A stretch of 64,000 nucleotides of DNA. It comes from Plasmodium brasilianum (Eukaryota > Apicomplexa > Aconoidasida > Haemosporida > Plasmodiidae). The notes beneath the pieces are model-generated. The model saw nothing but the letters and a program-made list of their open reading frames with translations. It was not told the DNA's origin and did not search any database. Made by a program: the position numbers and the translations under genes. Location: the NCBI RefSeq assembly GCF_023973825.1, contig NC_090120.1, positions 2,086,501 through 2,150,500 of the forward strand, written 5' to 3'. Shown one piece after another: positions 1 through 13,751 of this stretch (position 1 is the first letter of the stretch; every line of letters begins with the position of its first letter).

Positions 1-990
1 TAGCTTATGTATTTCCGTTTTTTTGTGCGAAGGCTTAGTTGTATCTAGAAAATTGGGGATAAAATTTGGATAAATATAAATAAAAAAGTTCACTCTGCTT
101 AAAAATATGTTAATGTTCCTTGATACTTTTTTTTTTTTTGTTAGAATTATATGTTATAAAATTTTACATGACTATTTTGTTTTATGTAAGCAGTATGCAT
201 ATGCTTATAGAAAAGATTTATTTTAGGATTCAGAATACATGCAAAATATTTTTATATATTTTAGAATAATTTTAATTTTTAGTAATAATTTGTGTAGGAT
301 ATTAATTATAGTGTAACGTAAGATATATATAATATAAATTAAAATATACATACTATTATGATAATGGTAGTGAAGTTATTTTATATTTATTTTAACTTTA
401 TAATTATTATTTAAATATATATCGTGAAATATATTGATAACAAAATCATATGAATTATTATTCATGATAAAGTTAAACAAACATACTAATTAATAATGAT
501 TATCATAATATTAACACATTTTATACGCCTATTAAACAGTTTATCTGTTTTCTAAATATATAAGTTTTATAAGAAAAAAAGTAATTTTTAAGTTTGAAAA
601 CATATCATTTACGAAAAATAAAGTAAATTTAACTGTAGGAAAAATAATAATTCTAAAAGATTATTAAACAAAAATAAAAAATAAGTTATTATTTTACTTT
701 TAAACATATATATATTCATAAATTAGGTGATGTATAATAAATTTGATTTTTGAAATATAATATAGATCACAAAAGATGTCATATGTTGTAATTAGTAAAA
801 CATGGGAATTTTAATAATATATATATTTTTTTAATTTTTTACCACTCTTTTTTCATTTTGTCAGTAAATGATATTTTTTTATCTATTATAACTATATTTT
901 TAGGAAAATAATATTTATTAAATTAAAATAAATAGTAGGAAAATTTAAAAATAGTAATTATTCTAGAAATATTTAGAACAACGGTATATA
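1..990. other. A+T-rich intergenic DNA
   Basis: No coding stretch or RNA gene is visible. The right part lies within the distance at which other fam genes in this window have a duplicated 5' flank, so it is probably the upstream flank of the pseudogene that follows. It contains only short homopolymer and TA-rich runs. Confidence 0.5.
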
Positions 991-1035
991 TCTATATTTT
1001 ACACATTGTATATTGTAAATAAATTCAATATTTCC
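991..1035 (+). promoter_or_regulatory. conserved fam-gene upstream motif (decayed copy)
   Basis: This is a recognisable variant of the motif TCTATATTCTCTACATTCTA followed by a TAAATTCAATATTT tail. It lies about 365 bp upstream of the ATG of the first fam-m pseudogene. The first half is degraded (TCTATATTTTACACATTG) but the tail is well kept. A regulatory role is inferred only from recurrence at a fixed distance. Confidence 0.45.
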
Positions 1036-1355
1036 TAATAATTAAAAAAAAAAATTTTAATTACTCTAATATTTAATTAAATTATAGTTGTAGATATATA
1101 TGAATAAAATGAAATTGTGTAATTTTACCCAAAACTAATTTTCTTTAAATAATATTATAAAATTTTGTAGAGTCCATTTTTAGGTATTTTTTTTTTTTTT
1201 TTTTTTTAATTATATATTAGAATGTGCTATAAGTGTTAATTTTTTTAGAAAAAATATTAAAAAAAATAAAAAAGTTATTTTTTTATTGCTGGTAATATAT
1301 AGCTTAGTGTTAATTTTTTTTATATTGTATATATTACAATATTAGAGACTATAAA

Positions 1356-2322
1356 ATGGAAAAAAGTATTAAGGTTATCATTTTTGCAAAACTTTTTATG
1401 CTTATCCTTTCAAATTCTATATATAATTTTTACAATAAAATGATATGATAAAACTTATCGAGGGTATGTGTGTTATTCATAATTTTATGGATTATTTTAA
1501 TTAATTTATTTTTTTATAATGGAACTATTTATCTGTTTATATAAGAAATTTTTACATTTTTTTTTTTTAGGGAAATTTTAACAAATTCTGGATAATTATT
1601 TTTTTGATAAAAAATTAGATTTACAAATTTATTGATTATTAGGCATTTATATAAAGGATATTTATCCATATGTTGGAGATTTAGAATTAATGATACCATA
1701 TAATAAAAAAAAAAAGAAAAAACCATTATTTACAATTGACAATGAAGAATGTGTTAAAGAAAAAAACGAAAAACTATATAGAAGTTCATTAATTAAGGAA
1801 AAATTGATTAGGCAACATATGAAAAATAAATGTACAATGTTTCATAAATCATAAGAACATTATGAAAAAAGAGTAATGAATGGACTTAGTGATAAAGCTT
1901 TTTTTAAAAAAACGTTGTTAATTAAAGATAAAAATTATAAAAAATTAAAGAGTAAAAAATATGGATTACGAATTTTTTTACTTTTACTATTGTTCGTGCT
2001 GGCATTAGTAATACCTACATTAGATTCGATAATAAAGAGTACTGTATCGTTTGATGGTATGTTAGATGAATTATGGAAGTTAACAAATATTTCATCAACT
2101 ACTACACTGGAAGGGACACCTCCTACATAAGGATCGTCTGTTCAAGGTTTACCTTTTTCATTAAGTAATCTATCTACAGCAATAAAAGTATCTAGTATTC
2201 TAATGTATTTTGTTCCTATATTTATAATGGGTATTCTATTTATACAAAGAATTTTGTATTAGTATAAAAATATCATAAAGCGTAAAAAAATTAAGTTTTT
2301 TGAATCGTTCAATGAATGGTAA
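1356..2322 (+). pseudogene. fam-m-like exported protein, pseudogene
   Basis: This is a decayed two-exon gene of the fam-m type. Exon 1 (1356-1442) keeps the 29-codon signal-peptide layout, beginning MEKSIKVIIF. Its splice donor reads ATATGATAA where intact relatives have GTATGATAA. A pyrimidine-rich acceptor ends at 1570. The first part of exon 2 holds several stops, with remnants of the K-L-D...Y-R-L-L-A-K segment. From 1876 the frame is open and gives the family motif LIKDKNYKKLKSKKYGLRI and the first membrane segment. Stops then fall at 2128-2130 and near 2260, while the same frame continues through a second hydrophobic segment to a terminal stop at 2320-2322. The broken donor plus several stops make a functional product very unlikely. 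Confidence 0.75.
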
Positions 2323-3849
2323 GGAATATAATTATTTTCGTAACGAAGCCTTTAATGTTATATACGACCTGTAATATCTTTAATGAAATATATAATATGA
2401 AAATAATTGCTTAGATTACATATATGAACATATATATATGTATTCATATTTGTACGTAAATGTAAAATAAATATGTTACTACTGTTTTTGTTAATTTGAA
2501 CATTTAAAAGTTTTCTAATTTGTAATTTTATGTATTCCTTGAAATGTATTAATTATTATGGCTAAATATATATATTTATATATTCATTTAAATTTCAATG
2601 AAAAAAATATTTTTGTACATTAAAATTGATAAGTAACAGAATAATTAATATTATTTTATTGAATTCATTTGTTGATTTATAATTTAACTATAAATATTGC
2701 CGCTTTACATTTTTTATTATTTTATAGTATGAAATTATTATTTTTTAAGGTAATTAAGAAAACGAATAACTACTTTAAAATTAACAGTTAACGTGCCATT
2801 TTTAGTAAATAATGAAAGGATGTTACTATATTTATTGTATTGATGTATATTTTTTTTTTCTTAATTTATTCTGTAGAAAAATAATATTTTTTTAAAAGAA
2901 AAATAAAATAAAATAAAATAAAAAGAAATTTTATTTAAGGTTTTTACAGTAATTTTTTGCGAATATAATAATTTTGTATATGTTATTAACTCGATTAAAT
3001 CATATATATAGCAGAAATAAATGAATAGTTAATTTTCGCTGCTATAAATATTATTAAGTAAAAGGACGTCTATATATTTGTATGCATTGTTTAATGTGTA
3101 TCTGTAAATTTATATTTTCTGACAGATCAAGTTTGCAAAAGATGTAACAAAAACTAATATATTAGCTCTAAAATTGTCCGTACAAAAATTAATAATATAT
3201 TTGGGTAAATCATGTTGTTGCATTTGAATAATTCTAATTTACATATAATAACCTGTATATTAATTTCATATGTAAATTTATATTATTTGAATTTTTTTAA
3301 ATTATAATAAATATACGAAATATTCATATGTAAAATTTACTATGCTCTTTTTTTTATTTTTCTAATATATTAATATTTCTTCAAATATATATATGTACAT
3401 AAAAAATAAAAGCATGAAGTGATTAATTTAAAAATTTTCAATTTAGAAGTAATGGTACAAATTAAATGTAATAAGAATTAAATTTTTTAAAAATATAACC
3501 CAAAAATAAAAAATGGTCTTTGTTTACTTTAAAAATATATATTTTTTGTTCATATATTGAATAGTATGTTAAAAGTTGAAATTTCAATATATATTATAAA
3601 TCATAACATAAAGTAACTGTTAAAGTGACAACTAAAAAAATGTGTTATAATTCACAAAACAAAAAAATTGTATAAGTTATTGACTATGTTTTTAATTATA
3701 ATAATTATTGTTTAGTTATAATAATTAATATTTTGTAAAATAAATAATAACTTTTTTCAAAGTTAAATATCTTAGAAATTAGAATTATAATAGGAAAACA
3801 TCGTTAAATTTAGAAATTAGTATCGTAATATATAAAATATTGAAATATG
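2323..3849. other. A+T-rich intergenic DNA, partly shared 3' flank
   Basis: No gene is seen. Patches near 2618-2770 resemble the 3' flanks of other fam genes, including a GTACATTAA segment followed by AGAATAATTAATAT and a TTAATTAAGAAAA segment. They mark the downstream part of the duplicated fam cassette. A short (AAAAT)n tract lies at about 2899-2925. Confidence 0.5.
2899..2925. repeat. short (AAAAT)n microsatellite
   Basis: About four to five imperfect copies of AAAAT occur in intergenic DNA. No function is evident. Confidence 0.7.
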
Positions 3850-3890
3850 TCTATACTATATATATCTTATGCTGTAAATTAAATGAGTAT
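3850..3890 (+). promoter_or_regulatory. conserved fam-gene upstream motif (decayed copy)
   Basis: TCTATACTATATATATCTTA followed by TGCTGTAAATTAAATG is a degraded version of the shared upstream motif. It lies about 425 bp before the ATG of the second pseudogene, the spacing seen for intact family members. Confidence 0.4.
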
Positions 3891-4274
3891 TTAGAAATAG
3901 TAGTATATCATATATTTTGTTTTTTGCTTTAAAAAATTTATATAATAAAAGCTTGTAATTGCTGGACTATTTTAAATAATTAACTTGTACATTTTGAATA
4001 ATTATAAATGAATGAAAACTATAGTTCTTTATTAAAACCCATTTTTTTATTCTTAATGTAAATATTAAAAATTTATTATATATTTTTAAAGGTATTGTAA
4101 TTTGGTCCGAACTGGAAAATACATATTAGCGGTATATATATTATTACCTTTCTATAAACAAATAATAAACAAAAATTGAAAAAATAGATGTGATACGATT
4201 AGTCATTGAACATATAAAACGTTATTAAGAATATAATACTTTATAAATATAATACAATTGTAGAAACCTGTATG

Positions 4275-5237
4275 ATGGAACAAAATAATATGTTGTTCTT
4301 ATTTATTAAAATTTCAACGTTTATACTTTTAACTTGGGTATGTCACTTTTACAGTGATATGATATGATAATATTTTTTTAATAACATTTGTATAATTTAT
4401 AGAATAATTTTTTATTTTTATTGATGGATTTTTTTAGGACGAAAATAATTTTTCATTCAAATAAGAAATATTTATATTTTTCTTTTTTTTTTAGAGATCT
4501 TTAAATAAACATTTGGACTAAAAATACTGTTTACTTAAAAAATTAAATAGTGGAAATAATCGATTATTAGCGAAATATAAACATGATAACGATTCATATA
4601 TTGCAAATTTTAAAGAAGAAATACCAAGTAAAGACGTGAAAGAAAAAAAACATATATCTTATAATAGAAAACGAATGAATGAAAAACAAGAACAATCATG
4701 TAGAACTTCATCACATATCAAGAAGTACGATAAAAATGTTGAGAAAAATAAATGTGCTATAACTAAAACGAAAAAATATTTCGATTTTGAAAAAAAAATA
4801 TTTCAAGAACTTGAGTATAAGATTACCTTAAAAGCATCAAGACGTATGAAGATAAGGAATATAAAAGATTAGCACGTAAAAAGTGCACAACACGAATTGC
4901 TTTATTTGTATTATTAATTTTGGTATCGATGATACCTGTATTAGATCTTTCATTAGAAAAAATAGCAGATGGTGGATTTTTGCATTTTTTAGGCTAGTTA
5001 TACTCAAATGAACCTCCAGGAAGTAAAGCTCTTATTAGGATAATGGGGATTTTTGGTGAACTGTTCAATTCTAGTGATGGCGGGAGCTTAAGAGTAATAT
5101 CCAAATCACATATTTTATTTTATTGCATACCTTTCCTTATATATGTTGTCGTATTTATATTAGGTACGGTTTATTACTATAAAAAAGTCATAAAATATGA
5201 AAATATTATGTTCAGGAAAAGATTAAATAAGAATTAA
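4275..5237 (+). pseudogene. fam-m-like exported protein, pseudogene
   Basis: Exon 1 (4275-4361) is intact and typical, beginning MEQNNMLFLFIKISTFILLT. As in the pseudogene at 1356, the donor G has become A (ATATGATAA). An in-frame ATG at 4272 would add one residue. A T-rich acceptor ends at 4494. Exon 2 starts SLNKHLD and then hits a stop. It resumes with RLLAKYKHDNDSYI, a lysine-rich spacer and the family motif FDFEKKIFQELEY. A frameshift near 4855 moves the frame to YKRLARKKCTTRIALF (first membrane segment), a stop lies at 4995-4997, and an open tail from 5043 ends KVIKYENIMFRKRLNKN after the second membrane segment. The PEXEL-like RLLAK is preserved. With a lost donor, at least two stops and one frameshift, this is a relic. 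Confidence 0.8.
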
Positions 5238-8200
5238 AATGGGTTTTTCCGTAAAGATGAATATAAAATATATAGTCATATCTTTAGTGTTATACTTAAC
5301 AACCATAGCAAATAATATATATTTTTTATATATACGCATGAATATATCTGTATTTTTATGGGAAACCAGTAAAAAAGTATGTTCATAGCTCTTTTGTTAA
5401 TTTGAATCTTTTACTGTTTGAATAATGTTCAATTTGTATTTTGAGGAATGATATCAGCATAGCTAAATATTTTGTTTCCATATATACATCTTCGTTTCAA
5501 AGAAGATTTCGTGAAAAAAAAGTATATGTACATTAAAAATAATATATAATGGAATAATTCATTTATTTTTATTGGAGTGTGTTAGTTTTTATATGAATTA
5601 AGATTTTATGATTTCTGATTTTTATCTGGATATAGTCTGAAATGATAACTTGTTTAGGTGACTAGGAAAATGTATTATTATTATTATATTAAAAAATGTA
5701 TATTTTTTTTCTTTTAGTTATTGTATATTTATAATTTTCAAAATATCGTTAAGTATGTAAGTTTTTTTCTGCAGAAAAAGAATATTATTATTTATTTTAT
5801 AATATATTCTGTGTGCAAACTATTTCATGCAAGGTAATGTTTGTAAAAAAATTTTTAACAGACTTAATTTTTTATATAGGATAAATGTTTAATTACAAAT
5901 ACATAATGAAATAATGTACTTTTTAATTATTGATTCTGTATAACTGTTTGCAAACTTGGGAGTTCTAAGTCATTATAATTAAGTAAAGTTTTTAAAACAA
6001 ATGTTATAATATTTTTGTACTCAATTACAGTGATTATTAAATGTTTCAGAAATTACCTGAATACATATTATACATAAAATTGATATTAGAGTAATCTATA
6101 TATTTTATTTATTTTTTATGTCATTAAAAAATTATATTATTGAACATAGAAGAAGAAAATATTGATGCATAATTTGTTAGATTACTTTCTAAATTTCATG
6201 TATTTAAGATTAAATAATGGAAAATTTATATATAATTTCTTAATATTATCTGTGTTATTATTTTTGTATTTTACTAATATTTATATTAAACATAATGAAA
6301 TAACTTCATCTTATATATAAAATTAGGGGTATATTATATTATAGGGTATTTTAGGTTATTTAAGCAAATTAATTTCAAAATAATAAAATATATTTTTTCA
6401 CTTATAATTTATATTTTTAATATATTATATTTTTTATTTATATTCAAAATAGCGGGAAAAAGCAAGAATATACATAACGAATGTACATACATTATGACTG
6501 ATATATATAAGTTTGTTTTAAGGATCAATGCCAAAAATTAAGATGAATAAATGTTAAGCATTAGTAGGAAAATAGTTATATATTACGAAAAAACTATATA
6601 TAATTATATGAATTTTAAATTAAATATATAAAAATTATATGAAGTACAATTATAGAATTACAAAAAAATATATACATTAACATTCAAGTTATAATAAATT
6701 GCTTATTAGAATATAATATAATTCTCATATTTTATAATAGAAGTACAAATTTAATAAAAATAAAACAAAATATTCACCTTATGAACTGTAAGTTCGTAAT
6801 CCTAGAATGTATATATGAATATGAAAAATAATTTTAATAATAAATATTTTTAAATAGATACTACTTTATATATAAAGAAAATTTTATATCAAATTAAAAG
6901 TATATAAATTAATGAATAGCTTCATATATTATATACATTTTTACTAAATTATTAACAAAATTTTTAATGGTATATTTCAATATTATCAATTTAAACATAA
7001 TTATAAATTAAATAGTATTTTTTTTTTTTAAATTACATATAATTAAATATATGCACGAATATTTTGAATTCTTAAAAAAAATATATATGTATTATATATA
7101 TTTGATGATAATTGAACAGAATATCTCTGTCATATTTTAATGACGCATCGTGATGTATATACATAGTTAAATTAGAATTTAAATATACATTAATTATATA
7201 TTTATCTCCTTTTTATTTTTACTTAAACAAAATTATCATATTAATAATATAGGATGTAACTAATAGTAGAAATATTTGCATTGTCATAATATATACATGA
7301 AAATAACTATACACATTTTTGAAATATTTTTAATTTCAATATAAAACATATGAAATTTAAAAAGTATATATTTTTAAAATATATTTTATTTTTTTCAATT
7401 TAATTGTAAAAATTCAATATTTTATTTTTGAAGATAAATTAACATCGTTTATAACAAATTTATTAAGTTAAAAAAAAAGAAAAAAAAAGTATCTGAGAAA
7501 AATTTTAAAAACACATGCTTGTAAAATATAATTTGTAAATATTACATTTTATAAATTAGCTTAATCCTAACTAAAATGCATAGTCACTATAATTTTATTA
7601 TTTATAGCATTTTTAGGTATCCATTAAATATATGCAATTAACTAAAGATATGAATAATATTATATTATATATATAACAGTACTTTATATAAGACAATATT
7701 GTGCATCTTGTTAATTATATTTTTTATGAAAATATTTTATAAATACAATATAAGTGAGAAATCATTGTGAACACAAATAAATTATTTGAATGTAATACTT
7801 AATATATTAATTAACGATATTTAGTAATATTTCAAATTTTCTTATTCCTAAAAAAGAAAGAAATTCCCCTTTTATACTTATTATACTTTTTCATATATTA
7901 TATTTAGAGAAATATAACAGAAAATACTGTAATATTCATAATTTTTTAAATTTTAAGTGAAAAATATAGTTTTCAACATTTACAAATTTTCTTAAGTGCA
8001 TATAATATTACTATATTTACCGAAATGTATTTTATTTTTTAATTACTATTAAAATTGATAATAGTTTTAAGGTGAAGTAAATTTTTTTTATTTCATTTTG
8101 GTTTTTATGGAATAGAATGAATTTTATTCATTCCCTTCATTTTGAGAACATTAAAGTTATTACCATCCTAAAATTATATAATTAATTCTAGACAAATTTT

Positions 8201-9050
8201 TTTATTTTTTTCTTTTGAAACTATTTTTTGAACAAATTTTCGATGTAGGCTTAATTTCTATGTTTATTAGTAAATGTTGTTTGTATATGTAATAATGTAA
8301 AAAAATTTAAATGACACAATTATAGGTTAATATCTTATACAGTTATAAAACGCATAAAATAGAGAAGTGGATAACTCCGAAAGAATCGTTTTTTTGAAAC
8401 ATAATAATATATGAAAAAAATTATAGAACAATTTAATCATTTTTTATAGTATTTTTTCCTATTATAAGTACTGTTAATATAATATATGTAATCACATAGA
8501 TGTATCATATTCATTAATAATAAGTGATAAATTTAGGCATTTAGATTAACTATTAGTATATTGTTTTTGTTATGTATGAATTATGAAATTAAAAAAATAT
8601 TTGTTTTGTTATCATTATTATTATAAATGCATGATATCTAAGAAAAGAACTTAAAATAAGTTTATTAGAAAAAATAAAAGTTTATTGCAGGATATACTCT
8701 ATTTAAATTTTTATATAACATTTATTTTTTAAGATATATATTGTAAATTGTTAATATAAAAAAATTATTAAAATATTAGCTTTTCTAACTTTTTAAAATA
8801 AAAATAGTTTTGGCTATGTTCAATATTAAAATGATGTATTATCGAAATATTTATATCCATTTACTATGTTTTTAATAATTTATAAAAATATTATATAATA
8901 ATAAAAAGGTTATATTTTAATTTCTTATATATTATAGCAAATAAAGTAAAAATCGATATAGGATTTTTACATAAAATATAAGGAACTATAGGTGAAAATA
9001 TTATAATTTCTTACCGCTATTTTAATAGAATTCTGTATAATTTTTTAAAA
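5238..9050. other. gene-free A+T-rich region of 3.8 kb
   Basis: I find no convincing coding region on either strand. The first 450 bp resemble fam 3' flank, with a GTACATTAAAAATAATATAT segment at about 5528 and a GGTGACTAGGAAAATG segment at about 5656. The rest is low-complexity A+T-rich DNA with short homopolymers. Confidence 0.5.
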
Positions 9051-9970
9051 ATGGTGGTAAATATATTGTGATACACTTAATTTACATAATAATTTTTATG
9101 ATCTCCTTTGAGAATTGTAATGTATATCTTATTTCGTATTAATTTCTTAAAATATTTAATATATTTATATTCTCTTTTATTTCATTTTATTTTTTTATCC
9201 TTACTTTTCAGAAACCAAATGTAAGTAAGAAAGATAAAATTATATATCATTTTAATGAAGATAACGAGCCTATTAATGCGCAAGCATATGGATTATTAAG
9301 TCCTTTAAAGATGGATAATGAAGACTTATATAAAATTGGATGTATGCTTAATAATAGTATTAGAAATAAAGTTTCGATAGATTTTTTAATTAGTGACAGT
9401 GTTAATGATGATGAATACTGCGATTTATTGAATGAATGGTTAAATAAAAAAGAATTTGAATATGTATCAGGATCTAATTGTGAAAACAAAACAAAATTAT
9501 GGGAAGAAAAAATTGAGAAATTGTGGAGTCCATTAATAAAGCTTTCATATGATAATTTTTCGTGTAAGAGAAATAAAATTGTCTATAATTGTTCTATTTC
9601 ATCTGAACTGAAGAATACTTTATCTGTTTGTTTTACACTTCTAGGAACTTTTCTTATTACTTTTTTTTTTTTGTATAAAGTACTATAAGAAATATCGTAA
9701 AAAATTATGAAAATTCAAGATGGAAAATGTTTTCAATTTCCATTAAAATATTATAATTATATATATACATCATATATTTCATTTTTTTTTCATTATATAT
9801 AATAGTTTAGTCCCTTTGGACACTGGGTTGACAGTTGTCTAAATAAAAAAAAAAGAGAAAAACAGAATATAGTTCCAGAATGTTCATGTGAATTAACTGA
9901 AGGTTGTTATGATAATGGGGAGTCACATTCTGAAAAAGGAAGAATAAGGATTCATTACCACTCTGTATGA
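9051..9970 (+). CDS. pir: short PIR (Plasmodium interspersed repeat) protein
   Basis: PIR proteins are variant antigens of the infected-cell surface or export pathway. They have a short exon 1, a cysteine-bearing exon 2 ending in a membrane helix, and a short cytoplasmic exon 3. Here exon 2 is 9212-9679 (156 codons, acceptor CTTTTCAG, donor AAA|GTACTA). It carries the PIR-like core YKIGCMLNNS, YCDLLNEWLNKKEFEYVSGS and TKLWEEKIEKLW, then a membrane segment (about SVCFTLLGTFLITFFFLYK). Exon 3 (9806-9970, 55 codons, acceptor AATAG) begins FSPFGHWVDSC, matching the usual FTPFGSW start, and ends HYHSV. Both introns are phase 0 and the frame is unbroken. Exon 1 is uncertain; ATGGTG|GTAAAT at 9051-9056 is the best candidate and gives about 213 residues. 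Most PIRs are nearer 300, so the N-terminal half of the ectodomain seems missing. It may be a truncated gene or a pseudogene that has lost its first exon. Confidence 0.7.
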
Positions 9971-12799
9971 TATTCTTAATTCACATATAATTCTTTATAT
10001 AAAATGTATTTTCATATTGATAAAAAGAATTAAAATATTTATTTATGAACATTTATATTTTGAAGTAAAAATAAAAAATAATATAATGTGAATGTATTTA
10101 ACATATAATAACATTACAAAAATAATATGTCGCTCATAAATATGTAAGCTATTAATGTTAATTCTATATCACGTATAATTTAATAGAAATTTTTTTATTA
10201 TATTATAGACTAAAAAAAAAAATATATGATGAATACATCATATTTTATTTAATGAAATATATATTTCCTTAAAAAAATATTATTAGCTATATTGTTTTTA
10301 TTTACATTATTCTCTATAATATATAACTAAAGTGCTTATATGCTCATTCTACTAAGTTTAACGTATAGAAAACACTATATTTTATATTACTACATGCTTA
10401 AGTAGCTATTATGATTTTTGTGAATTTAGTATTATTTCATTAATACACAATAAAAAGAAATAGGATATATTAATTAATATGAATATACAAATTTATAATA
10501 GAATTTCTAAAATAATTTTAAATAAATATAAAAAAAAAATGATGATACATTTATATTTCCAGAATAATATTTATGTATATTTAAATTTGATTACCTTAAA
10601 TATTTATATAATCTATAGTATATATATATTTTGAAGATATATAAAAGTTATATATTTTATTTTTTGTAAATAGTATAATAATTATAATAAATTATATTAT
10701 CATATTTTTTAATTACGTCTTTCTATATTATTCTTATATTTCTTCTACATATAATAGCAACAATAATAAGTAATAATATTTATACTAAAAAAGTAATGCA
10801 CAATTCGAATTTACTCTTATATGTATATTGTTCTAACAGAGGTTCTATTATATTTGTTCATGTTATAGATTATATATGCATTATAATGGCATTGTTATGC
10901 TTCAATTCATTTAATATTTTTTAAATTTATATATATATATATTTTTATTTAATCATAAGAAAAATTATACTTTTGCTAATACATTTGTATGGTATATATT
11001 TTCATTCGTTTTCTATTTAGATCCATGTAACATATATATATATATATATATATTACATAAATATTTCAGAGAATGATGTATATGAAATAGACAAAAGAAA
11101 ATAGACAGGAAATATATATATAATAAAAAATTATTAGGTATTCCATCTGTTTTAATGTACCTTTATTAATTAAAAATGAGGTATTAATTTTAATTTTATA
11201 CATGTATGCTGTATAAAGAGACTATTAGAATATAGGAAATGAATTATTTTATGAATTATAATATTAATGTTTATATTTCATTATTAATAATTTAGTAGTT
11301 ATTTGCATTACTTTTTATATATTGTATGCACTCATACGAAAGCACAAAATGTATATACCATTTAATTAAATGAATTTTTTTCTAACAATATAAATATTTG
11401 TTCCAATATTATCAATGAATATGGTATATTAATATAAATTATATTACTTAATTGTGTTTATTAACTAGAAATAAAGCTATCCAAAAATTAAATATTACCT
11501 TTTTTAAAATATATAGTTTTATATAAATCGTTAAATCGTATAAAATTAACAAAAATATAAATAAAAATAAAACACATGAAATTTTTTTTAAATATTTTGA
11601 ATATATATAATGATATAAATAACTGTGTACGAAAAAATAGGTAAGTATACTTGAACGTCTTCAAATACGTAGAAGTGGACAAGAAGTTTCAATGAACACA
11701 TAATAAGAAAAATAAATATTATTTCATATACGTAAATAAAAGTTACGTTGTATGAATTTAAGTATAAGAACATAAATCAATAAAATTGATATATAAAAAA
11801 TTACAAATGTATCGTTTAATTTATAGATAATTAAAACACTTGGAAGAATTCATAAAAAACAAATATCGCATTATTATCTGCCTTTTTTCTAATATATATT
11901 ATGGTTTTGCATGCTTTAAAATATATAAAATTAATTTAAGTGGCAGTTACTTTATGAAATGTGAAAATAAATATATGAATTATATTGTTATTTATAAATG
12001 AAGTAAACTCATATTGTTAGCAGGAAATATATAGATCGTTATTGCAGCATAATTATATAAATTGAAAAGACTTAATTCTTTTCAAAAAATTTTAATTGAA
12101 ATGAAAAACAAATTGTATTACGAATATTTAATAAGCTAAAAAATTAATGATTCTAAAAATTTAAAATAAAAAAATAAAATTTTCATATTTAAAAAAAATG
12201 TATTCAATATATAATAAATATTATGTAAAACTATATTACATGTTATAATTAGAGAGCCTACAACATAACTATAAAAACATATTTAAAAAAATAATATTTT
12301 ATATGAGTAAACGTAGTTTAACAAATATTATCATAAAGAACTATAAATACGTACAGTATAATCATTAAATTATTTTTATTACTTCCATATGGGAGATCAT
12401 ATACATTTAGAAGCAGAACTTGAATAAGCCATTATTATATACATATAAGTATTTATAGTCTTAACTCCAAAAGTTAAAATATTTTATTATAGTATATTCT
12501 TTTGTGAAAATAATATAAATATGTATATAAAAGTTTTTTTGTTAAGGTATACTAGATTGGTAAGAAATAATAATAATATATTAGTTAAATATATCTAATA
12601 GAAGGTATATTATATAGGATTTTAATGAGTATTTTAATTATTTACGAATAGGATAAATAATACATGTACTTATTGATTTATTATTATAATTTCTTCATTG
12701 TTGATTTAATTTATTCTATAAAAATTTATAGAAAATTTATGATGTAGTAAAATAAGAAAAATAGATATGATTTTTCATTATTGAATGGATAGAGAAGCA
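9971..12799. other. A+T-rich intergenic DNA
   Basis: No gene is supported. Short open frames on the minus strand between 11488 and 11773 are low-complexity, rich in I, F and Y, and lack splice or family signals. A TA-dinucleotide tract lies at 11032-11053. Confidence 0.5.
11032..11053. repeat. (TA)n microsatellite
   Basis: An uninterrupted run of alternating A and T, about 11 units. Such tracts are common in Plasmodium intergenic DNA. Confidence 0.8.
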
Positions 12800-13327
12800 A
12801 ATTATTGAAACAGTTTTATTCTGATAATAATCAATTTAATACCAAATTAATTTGTATTATTTTTTTCTATTTTATTGTATTATGTTATATTAAGCCTTCT
12901 TTTAAATGCATATTTTTAATTAAAATAAAATTAGAAGAGAAGTCGAAGTATTTAAAAACATTTCATTTACAAATGATAAGAATAAATTTTGGATAATTAA
13001 CATTCAAATATTATAACACAGAAAAAACAATTATAATTTTTTTACTTTTGAGATATATGTTTTTTTTATAGATTTAATAGAATGATATACATTTTACATA
13101 TTAAATATATTATAGATATTAAGGGAGAGAAAGTGATATAATTAATACATCATAAAATGATATAAGTAATATTATTTTCTTTACTTTTCATTATATTTAT
13201 TATATTTAATATTTTTTAACAGTAATAATATATATTTTCTAATTATGTTTAAAAAAATTAAAATTATTAATAAAGAAGTATCGTTAAAATTAGTTATTAT
13301 CCCCTTAATATAAAGAATAATATGTTA

Positions 13328-13369
13328 CCTACGTTCTATACGTCTAATATTCTATATAAACACAATATA
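13328..13369 (+). promoter_or_regulatory. conserved fam-gene upstream motif
   Basis: CCTACGTTCTATACGTCTAA is followed by TATTCTATATAAACACAATA. It lies about 420 bp upstream of the fam-m ATG at 13752, like the copies before the other fam genes. A promoter or 5'-UTR role is inferred from position and conservation. Confidence 0.5.
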
Positions 13370-13751
13370 TGAAAATATTAAAAAATCTTATTTTTTATTA
13401 TTATTATTTTTTTTTTAAGATAAATAAAGAAATTAATTAATTGTTATACTAAATATTTAACTTATACGTTTTTAATATAAACGAACGAATCATAATTATT
13501 TTATTTTAATGAAAATTATTTTGTTAAAAGTAACATTAAGATAAAAATTCTATAACATAATTTTTTGGTTATTTTTCTTTGTTCATTTTGTAAATGGCAT
13601 TATTGTTAAATATATTTTATTATGTTTTTATGGAAAAATAAAAAATAATTAAAAAGAAAATAAAATAAATATATTATGGTTTATCTTTAGAATAATATTA
13701 TAATATTATTTATTTTTTCTTTAATGTATTACAATATAAAGCATCCATATA

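Noticed and set aside
5238..9050. Possible centromere because of extreme A+T content
   Set aside because: The base composition is not clearly more extreme than in the other intergenic gaps, and no centromere-like repeat core was recognised.
11488..11773. Two overlapping minus-strand open frames of 61-64 codons
   Set aside because: They are low-complexity sequences rich in F, I and Y in A+T-rich DNA, without splice signals, family motifs or duplicate support.
12805..12996. 63-codon + strand frame beginning MKQFYSDNNQ
   Set aside because: It lies in the duplicated 5' flank of the fam-m gene. The corresponding positions near 24545 and 36655 are similar in DNA but not open, so it is an incidental frame.
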